NCBI GenBank assembly: GCA_947462335.1
Contig: OX381718.1
Span: 35,680,976 to 35,744,975 of the forward strand
DNA: 64,000 nt
Direction of reading: 5' to 3'
From: Harmothoe impar
Lineage: Eukaryota > Annelida > Polychaeta > Phyllodocida > Polynoidae
Of the stretch, positions 22,051 through 32,487 are shown in pieces. The notes beneath the pieces are model-generated. The model had not been told where the DNA came from. It ran no database searches and saw nothing but the letters and a program-made list of their open reading frames with translations. A program made the translations under genes and the position numbers. Within the stretch, counting starts at the first letter, position 1; every line of letters begins with the position of its first letter.

Positions 22051-24191
22051 ATATTGTTGTAGAGAAAGAAAAATTGATATTTCTGGAAAAGTTAAAAATG
22101 GTTCAATTCTGATTATTTTCCGATCTTCTTGCATACTTTCTATCCCCACACAGTCCTGGGTCTGGGGTCTGGAGTTGGTGTGGGTTCTGGGGGGGGGTAG
22201 TATGAGTAACTTGTGGCGCGCTAAGTTAATTGTGATCATCCCTATAAGCCCTCCTTTAATAGCGTGGTCAGGTCATTGAGAATATGTGAGTGTCTCTGAT
22301 ATATGTTGTGTATTGACGGTGAGTTGGGGTTGAGGAGGGGGGGGGAGGGGGTAGCTGGACGGTTTCATTCTTACAGTGGGGCTGTGACAGGGTGGGGTGG
22401 GGTGGAGGCCCTGTCACTTTTTATAGGTCAAGTCGACCTGGTTTCCCCATGTCAAATGGTACTCCTGACATGTGCAATGGGTGGTGGGGGTGTGTGGTGT
22501 CATGGTTCTATAAATAGACCTCAGGGTATGGAGGGGGAGGGGGTATGGTGTAGGGTCTTCCTGGTGATTCTATTTATAGGTTTCTGGTATTCCCGATGTC
22601 ATAGATCACACCCGGGGAGGGGGTGTTGGTTCCTGAAGGCATTGGGTGTGGGGTGGGGGTTCTGTAGTTTGGGAACAAACTATAGGGCAATGTGTTTACC
22701 AGACTGTAAACAGGTCATTTGGCATGGAAAACATTCATTGAGCGTTCTCAACAAAACTCCAAAGGTGTATTGGCACTAAAATCAGGGCAATCGGAAAAGG
22801 TTTATTGGGGGGGGGGGTGATTTCATTACTATTTTTCATAGCCTCTTAAGCATAATATTCAATCACCAAAGCAAACTCTTGAAGATACAATGCCTTTAAA
22901 AATCTGACAAAAAAAAATGAAGGTATGGCCATGTGGTATTATTGTCTGAATCTGGTGTTAACATTCTGGTGGAATACTACAGGCCTAACTGCTCAAACCT
23001 GTATTCCTTCTTAAAAGTGACAGTTCCAGAACTCTCAACTTTTGGTGAGGCAAAAGGGTGAGATTTTGGCGATTGCAGAGAATGGCCCCGCAGTAAGCGA
23101 AGCGCCGTGACGCACTGGGGGGTGGGGGTGGGCCTGGGGCATGCCCCCCCAGGAAATGTTTTATTTCCATAGGTCAATTGGTGCGTTCTAATGTATTTTG
23201 ATGTGCCCTCTGTAATAAAAATAATTACTATATATTCGAGAAAAGTCTTATAGATTTTAAACCTTAGCGTGATAGCGTGACGTCACTCCCAAACGTGATA
23301 GATTCACGCCGAATGTGTGAGACTTGAGAGGTCTGCAATCCTCACATACTTATGACTCCAGTGTGCTCTGGTACCCTGCGGCAGAGGCAGGGGCACCGGA
23401 GTAGACTATAGTGCATCACTGAGCCACAGTACGGCCTGCGCCGAGGGCTCATAGCAAAGTTCCATGCACTCAGGAAACTGAATGAAAAGGCAACGAGGCG
23501 GGGGGGGGGGGGGGGTTGTTAATGTGGAAGGGAGCTGAGTCCATACAACAGGTGTATGGATACTAGCAGAGATGAGGTGGTATATATATATATATATATG
23601 TGGTATAATACATGCCTAGTGACTTCTATCCTAGGGGGACACTAAGTCACCAATGCTATATGTGCAATACTCTTGGGTTTATTGGGGGTTTTGGTTTGAG
23701 GAGGTGGGGGGGGGGAACTAACCATAGACTATGACTGAAAATAGTATAGTCCTTTGTCTAGCATGAGTTAATTCCAACCTGCCCTGCCATGTACATTGCG
23801 ATAATACCTGTGAGACTACTGCTTGTGTGTGTGACATTCTGAATAAACCTGAAATTCCAGTAATACTCCAGCAGTAGTGCGGCTGGGCCTACCTGTACCC
23901 CTCCTGGTGTCCGGATAGGGTGATGAAATACGGCAGAGGTTCTCCTCCTTGGTGAGTGTCTCCAGGCTGGGGTGGTGATATACCAGGCAGGCAGCATATT
24001 GGTCAGCAAGGCAGGTGGCCGGGTGGTGGTGTAGTGTTTGGTAGACTTGGCTGTGGCTGTGTGGTGTAGTCAGAGTGGTGGCAGTGGTCTATCCTCCTGT
24101 GTCTGTGTCTGTATCAAGTGAAATCAAAACCAAAACTATCTGTCTCAATATCACTCATGGCCTGTGAAGAGGTTAACTTCTAGTGGGTTCA
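22051..24191. other. LARD interior, non-coding
   Basis: Holds G-rich low complexity (22330-22350, 22801-22818, 23499-23516), a TA microsatellite (23582-23600) and no credible gene. The longest open frame (22303-22779, plus) is Gly/Trp/Cys-rich with no recognisable domain and is probably a by-product of G-rich DNA. Confidence 0.6.
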
Positions 24192-24209
24192 GCCAAGAGT
24201 TCTCCACCA
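24192..24209 (-). promoter_or_regulatory. LARD-like element primer-binding site
   Basis: One base inside the right LTR the minus strand reads TGGTGGAGAACTCTTGGC. It begins with the obligatory TGG complementary to tRNA CCA-3'. The tRNA identity is not recognised. Confidence 0.6.
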
Positions 24210-24210
24210 G

Positions 24211-24749
24211 TGTCGAGAGGTCATTTGATGTAGATGATCCGACAAGGAGACATAATAGATTAGAGTTGATATCCAGCTTTATTGTAGTCACAGAGTAGAG
24301 GTAGTATACAGGGTGAGTGCCACCTCACATGCATGTCTACAAGGAGGTAGGGTAGGAGCACCCAGCTCCTAGCCCTACTCCAGGCATCTTGGTTACAGCA
24401 GCAGCTCCAGTGTGGGTCCCAGCCTCCTGGTGGGATAAGGCACCCTCTGGAGGATCCAGAGGCTATTTATACTCCTCAGCCCTGTCAGGCTGAGGACCAG
24501 GAGTCATCCATCAGTCTATAAATAGACTGGTCCTCCTGTCACCCATCCACCCTGCGGGGGGCTGTGTGACAGGAGAGGAGGAACACCCTGGACACCTGTC
24601 ACCACTCCTCCAGTATGTTTACTGTGAGTGTGCCAGGCTGTACCACCCTCCTGTGGGGATTCCCCACACCAGCCACTCGGTGCATCTCAGATAGGAGTGC
24701 TTAGTATGGGAGTGCATCATGGAGGAGCGCACCATGCAGCCCCTCGACA
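24211..24749 (-). repeat. LARD-like element 5' LTR
   Basis: The partner of 12617-13155; 539 bases, TG...CA, flanked outside by the GCAG duplication. Confidence 0.93.
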
Positions 24750-25113
24750 GCAGCCATGTTGATGGCAGGGCTGCATATTCGGTCGGCGATAAGAAGTGCC
24801 GAACACAGTCTCTGGTTGCTGCGTTCCAACACTTTCGGTCCCCTTTTAGAATTCGGGCATGGATATGAATTTCTCGGCCGTCATACCGAGACTTGAACCC
24901 GTCCAGATTCGGTTCGAGCAGCGGCTCTTCCGATCGTTCCAATATTTCTTCAATCTCCATTCCCATATTGGTGTCTTCTTCTTCGGAATTATCCTCATTC
25001 AACACGCTTTCTTAGGTCTTTGTTACCGGCGACATCGCCTCGGTCTCCATAAACATTTCGGACACCTCGGTGAGGGCCGATCTTTCCGAATGAGAGCCAG
25101 ACGCCGAAGCCAT
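24750..25113 (-). pseudogene. Gypsy-A ORF3, N-terminal part (split by the LARD)
   Basis: An ATG at 25113 opens a frame (MASASGSHSERS) that meets an in-frame TAA at 25012-25014 after 33 codons. The same frame is then open to the LARD boundary, with acidic sequence followed by a hydrophilic conserved-looking block ending EYAALPSTW. The frame continues at 12616 once the nested element and one GCAG copy are removed. The gene is therefore broken twice: by the TAA (unless translation starts at a later ATG such as MGMEIEE) and by the insertion. Confidence 0.72.
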
Positions 25114-25680
25114 CGTGACACTCACTTTCTTTCAAAATATAGATATATAAACTGAATGACAGGTACCAGGACCCTCTCTACGGGCTCCTGGCTACTTCAC
25201 CCACCTTCTATACACCAATATCTCTTGATACAGTCTTTATACCCTCGCTTTTGTGTGATCTGATACGCTTCCCTTGCTCTCTCCGGCGAACCGTAAACAA
25301 ATATGGCGGATCGTTGACCCGCGTCGACCTTTGCGCACGCGCGCCGGTCTCGCGAGATACCGCGCATTCCGCGAGACTTCATTGTTTTCCCGCGCTTGCC
25401 AAACATAAACAATCATTCACTTCTCCCGCGCGTCACGCATTACGATCAGGTAATTATAGCACTGATATCCTCACCGATCTGTCGAATTCATCTCGAGTCA
25501 TTATGGATCAAAATACGGATAGCAACTACTAATCCGCCGGATTACCCGTCCATTACCCACTGGCACATTCACAGGTGAGTTCTGGCTTTTGTCGTGATCA
25601 TTCCTACATATAAGACAAATTACCAGGTTACCCCGATAATTATGACAACATTTAACTGATTACATCGTTGTGTTTTCAGG
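25114..25680 (-). other. Gypsy-A spacer between integrase and ORF3
   Basis: No coding sequence. It could hold a splice acceptor or internal promoter for ORF3, which has no other obvious expression route. I see no decisive signal. Confidence 0.5.
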
Positions 25681-27182
25681 TTAGGTAACAGCACCCCTCA
25701 CCCTCAACCTAGGGCTGCGACGAACCCCTACCGGATTCTCTTTACACCTGACATTCGGAGAGGTTTTCTTCCGTTCCCTCTTAGCCACAGAGGGGACAGT
25801 CCTTCTCTTCCTGTCTACACCTGCCGAGACATTCTTTGCTTTCTCCGAACTTTTTGGAGATTGTTTAATTTGCACCGTTTCCTTCTTCACTTTCCTGGGC
25901 CTACCCGGACCCTTCTTCTCGATTACTCTATCTAACTCCCTTTTCATTTCCTCTTTCTCCTCTTGTCCCATCTTGAACATTTCAGTGGAGTACTCTCTCC
26001 CCTTCCATGGTTTCAACCGGGCCACATTCGATTTCTGATTCCTCCCGAAGGTATCTCTCATCAGGACTGTATCATCACTTATTCTCTGGGTAATCCTCCA
26101 CGGACCATCCCAATTGTCTCTCAGCTTGATACCAACTAGAGGTTCGTGGTATCTCGCTACTAAGTCCCCTACCGCAAACCGCCGAACCTTTAAATTAGTA
26201 TCATAGCCCACTTTCTGCCATTTAGCTGTCTTTCCCAACTCTTTTCTTACTAATTCATAAGCCTTCCGGAATTGTTCTTTCAACGCTTCCACAAACATGA
26301 TCTGACACGGGACATCTGGGTTCATCCCAACTACCCCGAACACTAGGTTCGCTGGCATAATCAGATCCTCTCCGAATACTAATACTAACAGATTCGGAGA
26401 GCAGTTCGTACTCGCGTGTACCGTGCTATTATAAGCATGGCAAACAAAGTCACACTGCTCATCCCAATCATCCATTTCTTGATTTATCAAACTCTTCAGG
26501 ACCTGTATCAGGGTACGATTGAATCTTTCCACCTGACCATCACTCTGTGGTCGATACGGATTGGTTCGGGTCTTGCAAATGGCCAATTGATGACACATTT
26601 CCTGCCATAGATTCGATTCGAACTCTCTCCCTTGGTCGCTATGCAACGTCAGAGGCACTCCCAAGTACAGGATCCATCCTTTTACCAACATTCTCGCACA
26701 AGTTGCTGCTTTGTGATCCTTCATCGGAAATACCTTCGTATATATCTCGTATAGTAATCCGTTACTACCATCATACATGTATTTCCTTCCGGAGTTGTCA
26801 CAAATCCTGTAATTATATCCACTGCCACCCTTGCGAACCTTACTCCAAACAATTCCTGGGTTAAGGGCATTTTACCCAGCCCAGGCCCTGGCTTGCTCGT
26901 ACAACATTTCGGACAAGTGTCTATCCATCTCAACAGATCCGTACTCATACCTGGCCAGTAATACATTCTAGCCAGCCTTTCCAGGGACCGTTTTCTACCG
27001 AAATGACCACTGGTCCGATGCCCATGACAAAAGAACATTATATCCCTTCGCATGGCAGTAGGAATAAAGATCTGTCTTGACTTATTTCCCAAAGCATTCG
27101 TCTTCCACCTATAAATCAGTCCATTTACCACCTCTAACTCCGTCCATTGAGCTATTAGTCGCCTCATCTCCCTGTTCTCCAA
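25681..27182 (-). pseudogene. Gypsy-A integrase with basic AT-hook-like tail
   Basis: The HHCC zinc domain is visible (CHGHRTSGHFG ... CPKCC). The catalytic triad is VAVDIITGF (Asp), LTLHSDQGREFES (Asp) and DGQVERFNRT (Glu). A C-terminal GPY/F-like module follows (VGDLVARYHEPL ... NWDGPWRI). The last 130 residues are basic and include KGPGRPRK, a textbook AT-hook core, and RRSPRLRVRG. Catalytic residues are intact, but the frame shifts near 26750, between the first and second acidic residues, so this copy cannot make full-length integrase. A second frame change near 27190 separates it from the RNase H frame. Confidence 0.88.
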
Positions 27183-29787
27183 CGATATTGCTGGCCGAGT
27201 TCCTTCCTTCTTGAAGTAACATCTTCAGACGGATACTATTCGCATCTTTCTCCTGGAAGCTCTTAATGGAGTTCTCGTCCCATTCCAGTATCACTGGTTC
27301 GAGATCTCTAAAAGGCTTTCGGATTCCTGCCAGCACGGCATTATGCTTCCCACAATCATCACATCCGTCGTTCTGACACTTCTTCACTGGGATTCGCGAC
27401 AACGCATCAGCGTTCACATGCTTAGCCCCCTTTCTATGCTGAATTTGGCTGTGGTCCAATCCGAACTCAGATAGGTGTGCCAACCACCGTCCTATCATAC
27501 CTTCCGCATCTTTAAAGTTCAATAACCACCGCAGGGAGGAATGATCCGTACGTAACGTAAAATCAGATCCCCACAAGAAGTGTTTATATTTCTTTGTATA
27601 CACTACCACTGCCAATAATTCTCTCTTTGTCGTACAATAATTTCTTTGAGCTTTACTCATTGTATTGCTTGCAAATGCTATTGGAACCTCCTTCCCATCT
27701 TGGACTTGAGACAAAGCTGCCCCTATACTCTCATTGCTCGCATCAGTGTCTAATATAAAATGACCATCCGCAGTGGGGTATTTCAACACCGGTGTTTCCA
27801 CGAACAACCGTTTAATCATTTCGAATGATTCCCCTTGTTCCTTCCCCCATGGGAACTTCTCCTTACGTCTCCCCGGGGTCCAGTGCGACAGACATTGGAT
27901 TGGATAACTTATCCGGGAGTATTCTGGTAAGAAATCTCTATAATAAGAACAAAATCCTAAAAAGGATCTCACTTCTTTCGGCCCCTTGGGAATGCTCCAA
28001 TCTGTTACCGTCTTAACCTTCTCCGGATCAGCCTTCACCCCTTCCGTAGAGATGATCCGTCCTAGATAGTTAATACGTTTCTGAAACATACTACACTTTT
28101 TAGTTTTCAGCTTCAATCCATTCGAGATTATCCGCTGCAACACCAACTTCAGGTTTCCCAGGCATTTATCAAATGTCTTTCCGAATATTATCACATCGTC
28201 CAGATACACCAGACATTTCTTCCACAATAAGTCACTCAGTAAGGTCTCCATCATTGCTTTAAACGTGGCCGGAGCATTACATAGTCCGAATGGCATCACG
28301 TTATACTGGTACAACCCTACATGGCTCGAAAACGCCGTTTTCTCCTTGTCTTCTTCTTTCATTCCCACCTGCCAATAACCAGACTGCAAATCAATCGTGC
28401 AAAACCATTCATTTCCTCCAAGGGAATCAATGGTCTCGTCGATCCGGGGGAGCGGATACAAATTCTTCTTAGTCAGGCCATTCAGCTTCCGGTAGTCTAT
28501 ACAGAATCGGATACTCCCATCCTTCTTGGTTACCATACATACAGGACTACTCCAAGGACTGGTGCTAGGGGTTATCACCCCCTCCGCCAACCTTTTCGTA
28601 ATCTCTTCTTCCGCTACCACTTTCTTTGCCAGCGGAAGACGTCGATATGGTATCTTTACTGGATTCGCCCCTTCCGTGTTGATCGAGTGTAGGACTCGAT
28701 CCGTTCGTCCTAACGGCTCTCCGGGCCGCGCAAAGGCTGAACTACACTCTGTCAACATCTCCCTCAGGGCACTCCTCTGTCCCTCTGTCTCTACTCCGGA
28801 CCTTTCCATTAACGTTGCCAATCCTTCCTCAATTCCTTCACGGTTCGGGACTAGTCCGTTTCCTTTCTCAAAGCTACTGGTGACCGCTTCCGCGGATATC
28901 ACTTCTCCCACTACAGTGCCTTTTTCTAAGTAGACGGTTTTCGAACCCTGGTTCGTTATGGGGGCTACCCCCCATGCTATATTTCCTATCAGGGTGTCGG
29001 CCGATTCCAATCCCTTCTTTCCCAACACTGTCACATTAGGTTCGAAAACCCCCGGAACGCCCCTCTTCATCCTACTGGAGGCTATCAAGACATCACATGC
29101 CATTCCGGGAGGTATTTTTACCGTCTGTACTACACTCGCTACACCACTAACTTCACGTGCCAGGCATTGTATCCTGTCTTTGTAGGGATGATTCAATTTC
29201 AACACTCCAGTGACGGGATCCAATTTTGCCCCATATAAGGAAGCGAAATCCATCCCTATGATCCCATCGTCCTCAATCCCAGCAACAGTAGGGGAAATGA
29301 TATATTCCCTTCCGCCCACCAAGATGATCATACAAGTCCTACCAAACGTTCGTATCTTGCTCCCGTCAGCCGCACATGCATTTACCCTCCTTGTGAGGTC
29401 ATCATCCATGCTCGACACCAGATCGAAGAATCTTTTTGACATAGCGGAGTGGCTAGCTCCGGTATCCAACAAAAATTCCCCCATTCTGCCATTTACAGAT
29501 ACGGACACATACCATCTCTTTCCTCCCATCATCGAGGGATTACTTGCGAACCGTTTGACGTCGTCTGTCATGTCAAAATCGAATCCGAATCCTTTCAAAT
29601 ACTCCAGACACGGATGACCTTGGGGAAGGCGGATCCCCCCGATCCTGGATAGCTCCTCTATCCAACCTTCCTCTTTATTGGTGATCGGTTTCCCTTCTTT
29701 GCTCTCCCTGGCAATTGTCTCACCAATACCCCCAGCCCCACATGTTTTCGACTTATTAGCATTTCCCATGCTGCTGGGCGGATACAT
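27109..29787 (-). CDS. Gypsy-A polyprotein: protease - reverse transcriptase - RNase H
   Basis: An open frame of 892 codons. The aspartic protease has FLLDTGASHSAMS (about residues 100-115) and the second-lobe IIGMDF. RT shows FCIDYRKLNGLT, CTIDLQSGYWQ (motif A), MPFGLCNAPATF (B), LVYLDDVIIFG (C, YLDD) and NYLGRIIS (D). RNase H shows LDTDASNESIGAALSQ, TKRELLAVV and RTDHSSLRWLL, and the tether ends with KHVNADALSRIP. Lengths are normal for Ty3/Gypsy. It lies 87 bases after the gag stop in another frame, so frameshifting or reinitiation is needed. Catalytic residues are all present. Confidence 0.95.
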   Translation of the reverse strand: MYPPSSMGNANKSKTCGAGGIGETIARESKEGKPITNKEEGWIEELSRIGGIRLPQGHPCLEYLKGFGFDFDMTDDVKRFASNPSMMGGKRWYVSVSVNGRMGEFLLDTGASHSAMSKRFFDLVSSMDDDLTRRVNACAADGSKIRTFGRTCMIILVGGREYIISPTVAGIEDDGIIGMDFASLYGAKLDPVTGVLKLNHPYKDRIQCLAREVSGVASVVQTVKIPPGMACDVLIASSRMKRGVPGVFEPNVTVLGKKGLESADTLIGNIAWGVAPITNQGSKTVYLEKGTVVGEVISAEAVTSSFEKGNGLVPNREGIEEGLATLMERSGVETEGQRSALREMLTECSSAFARPGEPLGRTDRVLHSINTEGANPVKIPYRRLPLAKKVVAEEEITKRLAEGVITPSTSPWSSPVCMVTKKDGSIRFCIDYRKLNGLTKKNLYPLPRIDETIDSLGGNEWFCTIDLQSGYWQVGMKEEDKEKTAFSSHVGLYQYNVMPFGLCNAPATFKAMMETLLSDLLWKKCLVYLDDVIIFGKTFDKCLGNLKLVLQRIISNGLKLKTKKCSMFQKRINYLGRIISTEGVKADPEKVKTVTDWSIPKGPKEVRSFLGFCSYYRDFLPEYSRISYPIQCLSHWTPGRRKEKFPWGKEQGESFEMIKRLFVETPVLKYPTADGHFILDTDASNESIGAALSQVQDGKEVPIAFASNTMSKAQRNYCTTKRELLAVVVYTKKYKHFLWGSDFTLRTDHSSLRWLLNFKDAEGMIGRWLAHLSEFGLDHSQIQHRKGAKHVNADALSRIPVKKCQNDGCDDCGKHNAVLAGIRKPFRDLEPVILEWDENSIKSFQEKDANSIRLKMLLQEGRNSASNIVGEQGDEATNSSMDGVRGGKWTDL

Positions 29788-29873
29788 TACAGACTCCTCA
29801 ATCGTGTTCGTATGGATTGTACCCTGGCATACCTTATTCGGGGTTGTCAGTTTGCCTTCACGGACAACCCCCT

Positions 29874-32336
29874 CTAATTTTCCGTCTTCTCTCTCTTTCT
29901 TTCTCTCCAGACAGGTTTATCCGCCGTACATTCGGCTGCGAAATGTCCGGTCTCCTGACATCTGAAACACTTCACCGTTGCTCTATCTAGCTTCGGTCGT
30001 TTCCGATAGTCCAACAATCCTTTCATTTCTTCCATCATGGCCATCAACCGCTTTTCGTTTTCGGATAACTCCACCACCAGGGGAGTAGGGGCCGTTTTAG
30101 AGCCTACCTCTACTGGCTTCTCTTTCTCAGGTGGCTTACTAACGTTTTTCTTCCACCGATTCTTTCTATCCCTCTTGTCGCCCCCGATGGCCGCAATTCT
30201 TTCTTCATCCGCACTTTCATTCGAATCACTCTCTTCGGGAGTGGCCGCATGTGCGGACGCCACTCTTTGGTTGGGTACGAACCCGGCAAGTAATCGTTTC
30301 TTCTTCTCATGCTGATCTATAGCCAAAAAGAAGTCTACCATTGATGACCCTCGTCCCCATTCCTTCTGGACGAGTTCAGCATGGGACGGATCCCTCAGTC
30401 CTTTTATAAAGTGGGTGAATAGTTCATCTAAGAAATATTCGTCGTCACGCCTCCAATAAGGCCGGGCCTTTTGCAACAACCTTTGAAGTTCCAGACCGAA
30501 CACTTTCGGAGACTCCTTTGGTTTTTGCGTCCGTACCTGGAACTCCGACCAAGGATCATTCGCTGACAACACACCAAAGATATGTGTGGCTGCTGCCACC
30601 AATTGGTCATAATTTCCGGATTCTCCATACGTCTCTCGCCAATCATCTACAGCTATTCGTCCCGGACCTTCACTCAACCATTTAATGAGGGGACCCAAGG
30701 AAGCCTCCTTGTCCCACCAATGGTAACGGTTATCGTCACAGAAGTCTTGGTAGCTTTCCTTCCAATTCTCCCCATTGAAACACCTGGGAGTACGAACAGG
30801 CTTCCGGGCACTGTTATGACTCCATACCAGCCGATCCGACTGCCTCCGGCTCCATTCCATAATCTCAGACTCATCCTCCCGGGTCCGACTACAACAGTCT
30901 ATCCCCATCCCTTGTATACAAGGATCGGATTCCACTATCGCAGCAACCCTCGGGCCCATGGATGATCGTTTTGTCAGCCTACGTGGGGCAGGGACCTGTC
31001 TTGGTGTCCCTCCCCTTGGATTGGGCTGGGTTCGATCAGGACTAGGGGGGTAGCCTCCATATAAACCGGGGTCCGGCACAGTCCCCATTCCTCCTCCGGG
31101 GTTAGACCCTGGGTTCGGAACACCACCCGATCCCCCACTCGGAACTGATCCACCCCCTTCATTATAGGACTGACGTCCTTCGTTCGATCCGGCTCCGGGT
31201 AAGGGTGCCCGGTACTGGTAGGTTATATTATATATCGGTGGGGGTGGTACCGTATAGTTATGTCCTGCCAGTGTATCATCCGCGAAGGGATGCAGAGAGC
31301 CGTAGCTATGATTCATTCGTTTGGGTGGGGCCTCGCTCGTAATATCATGGGTACCAGAGATCTCTTTCTCCTCCGTTCCCCCATAAGTTACCTTACGGTC
31401 GGCCTCATTCGGGGCAGTTCTCCCTTGGTTTCGTGCATACTTACCGTCCGAAACGACCCCCCGTGTTTCGATTGGATCCAAGGTGGTTAAGATCGGACTA
31501 GGGGTGGATGCGACGTGCTTAGGTAGCTTGCCTCCCTCATTCGTCGGCTCTCGGCTACGAGCCTCTTCTCCTTTGCGGATTTCATCCATCTGACTCTGGT
31601 AGGCCAAATGGGTGTCATTCATTTCTTCTTTCTTTTTCTGAATACTTTCGAGGTCAGCCTTCATCTCAATTCGGGCTTGCTTCAAAGCCTCTCGTTCTTG
31701 CTCGAACTGTTCCCTCAAGGCCTGGCCAGACTTTTCTTCTTTTGAATAGTCTGCCTTGATTTTCTTTACCCTCTGGGACTGTCGCTCGATCTCGCTCTCG
31801 TAGGTATCCCGAAGATCACGACTTCTGCGAACCTCTTCCCTATCTTTCTGGAGTTGCGTCTGCTCTTCTGTCAGATTGTGTTGGACACACTTCACCTTCT
31901 GTTGAACCTTGGCTAACTGAGAGGTTTCGAGTGCCAACTGCTCACTGATATATTTTCTATCTGCCTGTATTCTGGCTTTCACCTCTTTCAATTCCTCCGC
32001 TTCTTTCTGGTTCTGGGCGATTACCCTAGCTTTTTCGTCTGCCAGACGGATCAGATCCTCATTCATGGCTGTATACCGATCCCTCATTTCCTCCTCCTCT
32101 GCTTTTAACTTTTCGCAGTAGGCATCATAATCAGGGATCTGTCGGCCTCTTCTGGACAGGTCTCTTTCCATATGTCTGAGGTTCGGTTCGGAGGGAAGCA
32201 CGTCCGCCCATGGGTTCCCTCTGAACGGATTGGTGTTCGGAATCGTTCTTATGGGAGTGTATTCTCCCGGAGTTCGAAAAACCAAACTCCTCTTTCGAGA
32301 TCCTTTCTTGTCTGGGGTGTGCATTCGAGATGCCAC
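29874..32336 (-). CDS. Gypsy-A Gag with long coiled coil and CCHC knuckle
   Basis: 820 residues, unusually large for a Gypsy Gag. Order: N-terminal leader, long Glu/Lys/Gln-rich coiled coil (about residues 60-265), Pro/Gly/Asn-rich linker (about 340-470), retrotransposon Gag core (about 515-680) and zinc knuckle CFRCQETGHFAAEC near the C-terminus. The frame is open upstream of 32336 nearly to the primer-binding site without an in-frame ATG. The start is therefore uncertain; the first true ATG in frame is MHTPDKK, about five codons in. The product would form the particle and package element RNA. Confidence 0.9.
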   Translation of the reverse strand: MASRMHTPDKKGSRKRSLVFRTPGEYTPIRTIPNTNPFRGNPWADVLPSEPNLRHMERDLSRRGRQIPDYDAYCEKLKAEEEEMRDRYTAMNEDLIRLADEKARVIAQNQKEAEELKEVKARIQADRKYISEQLALETSQLAKVQQKVKCVQHNLTEEQTQLQKDREEVRRSRDLRDTYESEIERQSQRVKKIKADYSKEEKSGQALREQFEQEREALKQARIEMKADLESIQKKKEEMNDTHLAYQSQMDEIRKGEEARSREPTNEGGKLPKHVASTPSPILTTLDPIETRGVVSDGKYARNQGRTAPNEADRKVTYGGTEEKEISGTHDITSEAPPKRMNHSYGSLHPFADDTLAGHNYTVPPPPIYNITYQYRAPLPGAGSNEGRQSYNEGGGSVPSGGSGGVPNPGSNPGGGMGTVPDPGLYGGYPPSPDRTQPNPRGGTPRQVPAPRRLTKRSSMGPRVAAIVESDPCIQGMGIDCCSRTREDESEIMEWSRRQSDRLVWSHNSARKPVRTPRCFNGENWKESYQDFCDDNRYHWWDKEASLGPLIKWLSEGPGRIAVDDWRETYGESGNYDQLVAAATHIFGVLSANDPWSEFQVRTQKPKESPKVFGLELQRLLQKARPYWRRDDEYFLDELFTHFIKGLRDPSHAELVQKEWGRGSSMVDFFLAIDQHEKKKRLLAGFVPNQRVASAHAATPEESDSNESADEERIAAIGGDKRDRKNRWKKNVSKPPEKEKPVEVGSKTAPTPLVVELSENEKRLMAMMEEMKGLLDYRKRPKLDRATVKCFRCQETGHFAAECTADKPVWRERKREKTEN

Positions 32337-32468
32337 ATTCCAGATTTCGTTTATTTGGGCTACTGTGAGATCCAGTTCCCCATCCTCCAGTTCGGTCCCG
32401 GATCCTTCATCCCCCCCTTTCCTTGACTGAGCCTCTGCCAGGGTCAGTCCGCTATCTCCTACATAAAA

Positions 32469-32486
32469 ATCCTGGTCACGGCACCA
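32469..32486 (-). promoter_or_regulatory. Gypsy-A primer-binding site, tRNA-His type
   Basis: One base from the 5' LTR the minus strand reads TGGTGCCGTGACCAGGAT. Its complement, ATCCTGGTCACGGCACCA, is what I recognise as the 3' end of animal tRNA-His plus CCA. Gypsy-B has the same site at 47738-47752. Confidence 0.75.
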
Positions 32487-32487
32487 G

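Larger units (their letters stand above)
12617..24749 (-). mobile_element. Large non-coding LTR element (LARD-like) nested in Gypsy-A ORF3
   Basis: Two 539-base direct LTRs (TGTCGAG...CTCGACA) enclose 11 kb with no credible coding sequence on either strand. A 4-base GCAG target duplication flanks it (12613-12616 and 24750-24753), and the ORF3 reading frame resumes exactly when the element is removed. A primer-binding-like site next to the right LTR and a G-rich minus-strand tract next to the left LTR give a minus orientation. The interior is a patchwork of MITEs, tandem duplications and homopolymers. This fits a large retrotransposon derivative mobilised in trans. The LTRs differ at few positions (for example 12966 versus 24559), so insertion is fairly recent. 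Confidence 0.88.

Noticed and set aside
22303..22779. 158-codon plus-strand open frame
   Set aside because: Gly/Trp/Cys-rich composition follows from G-rich DNA; no domain and no support from neighbours.
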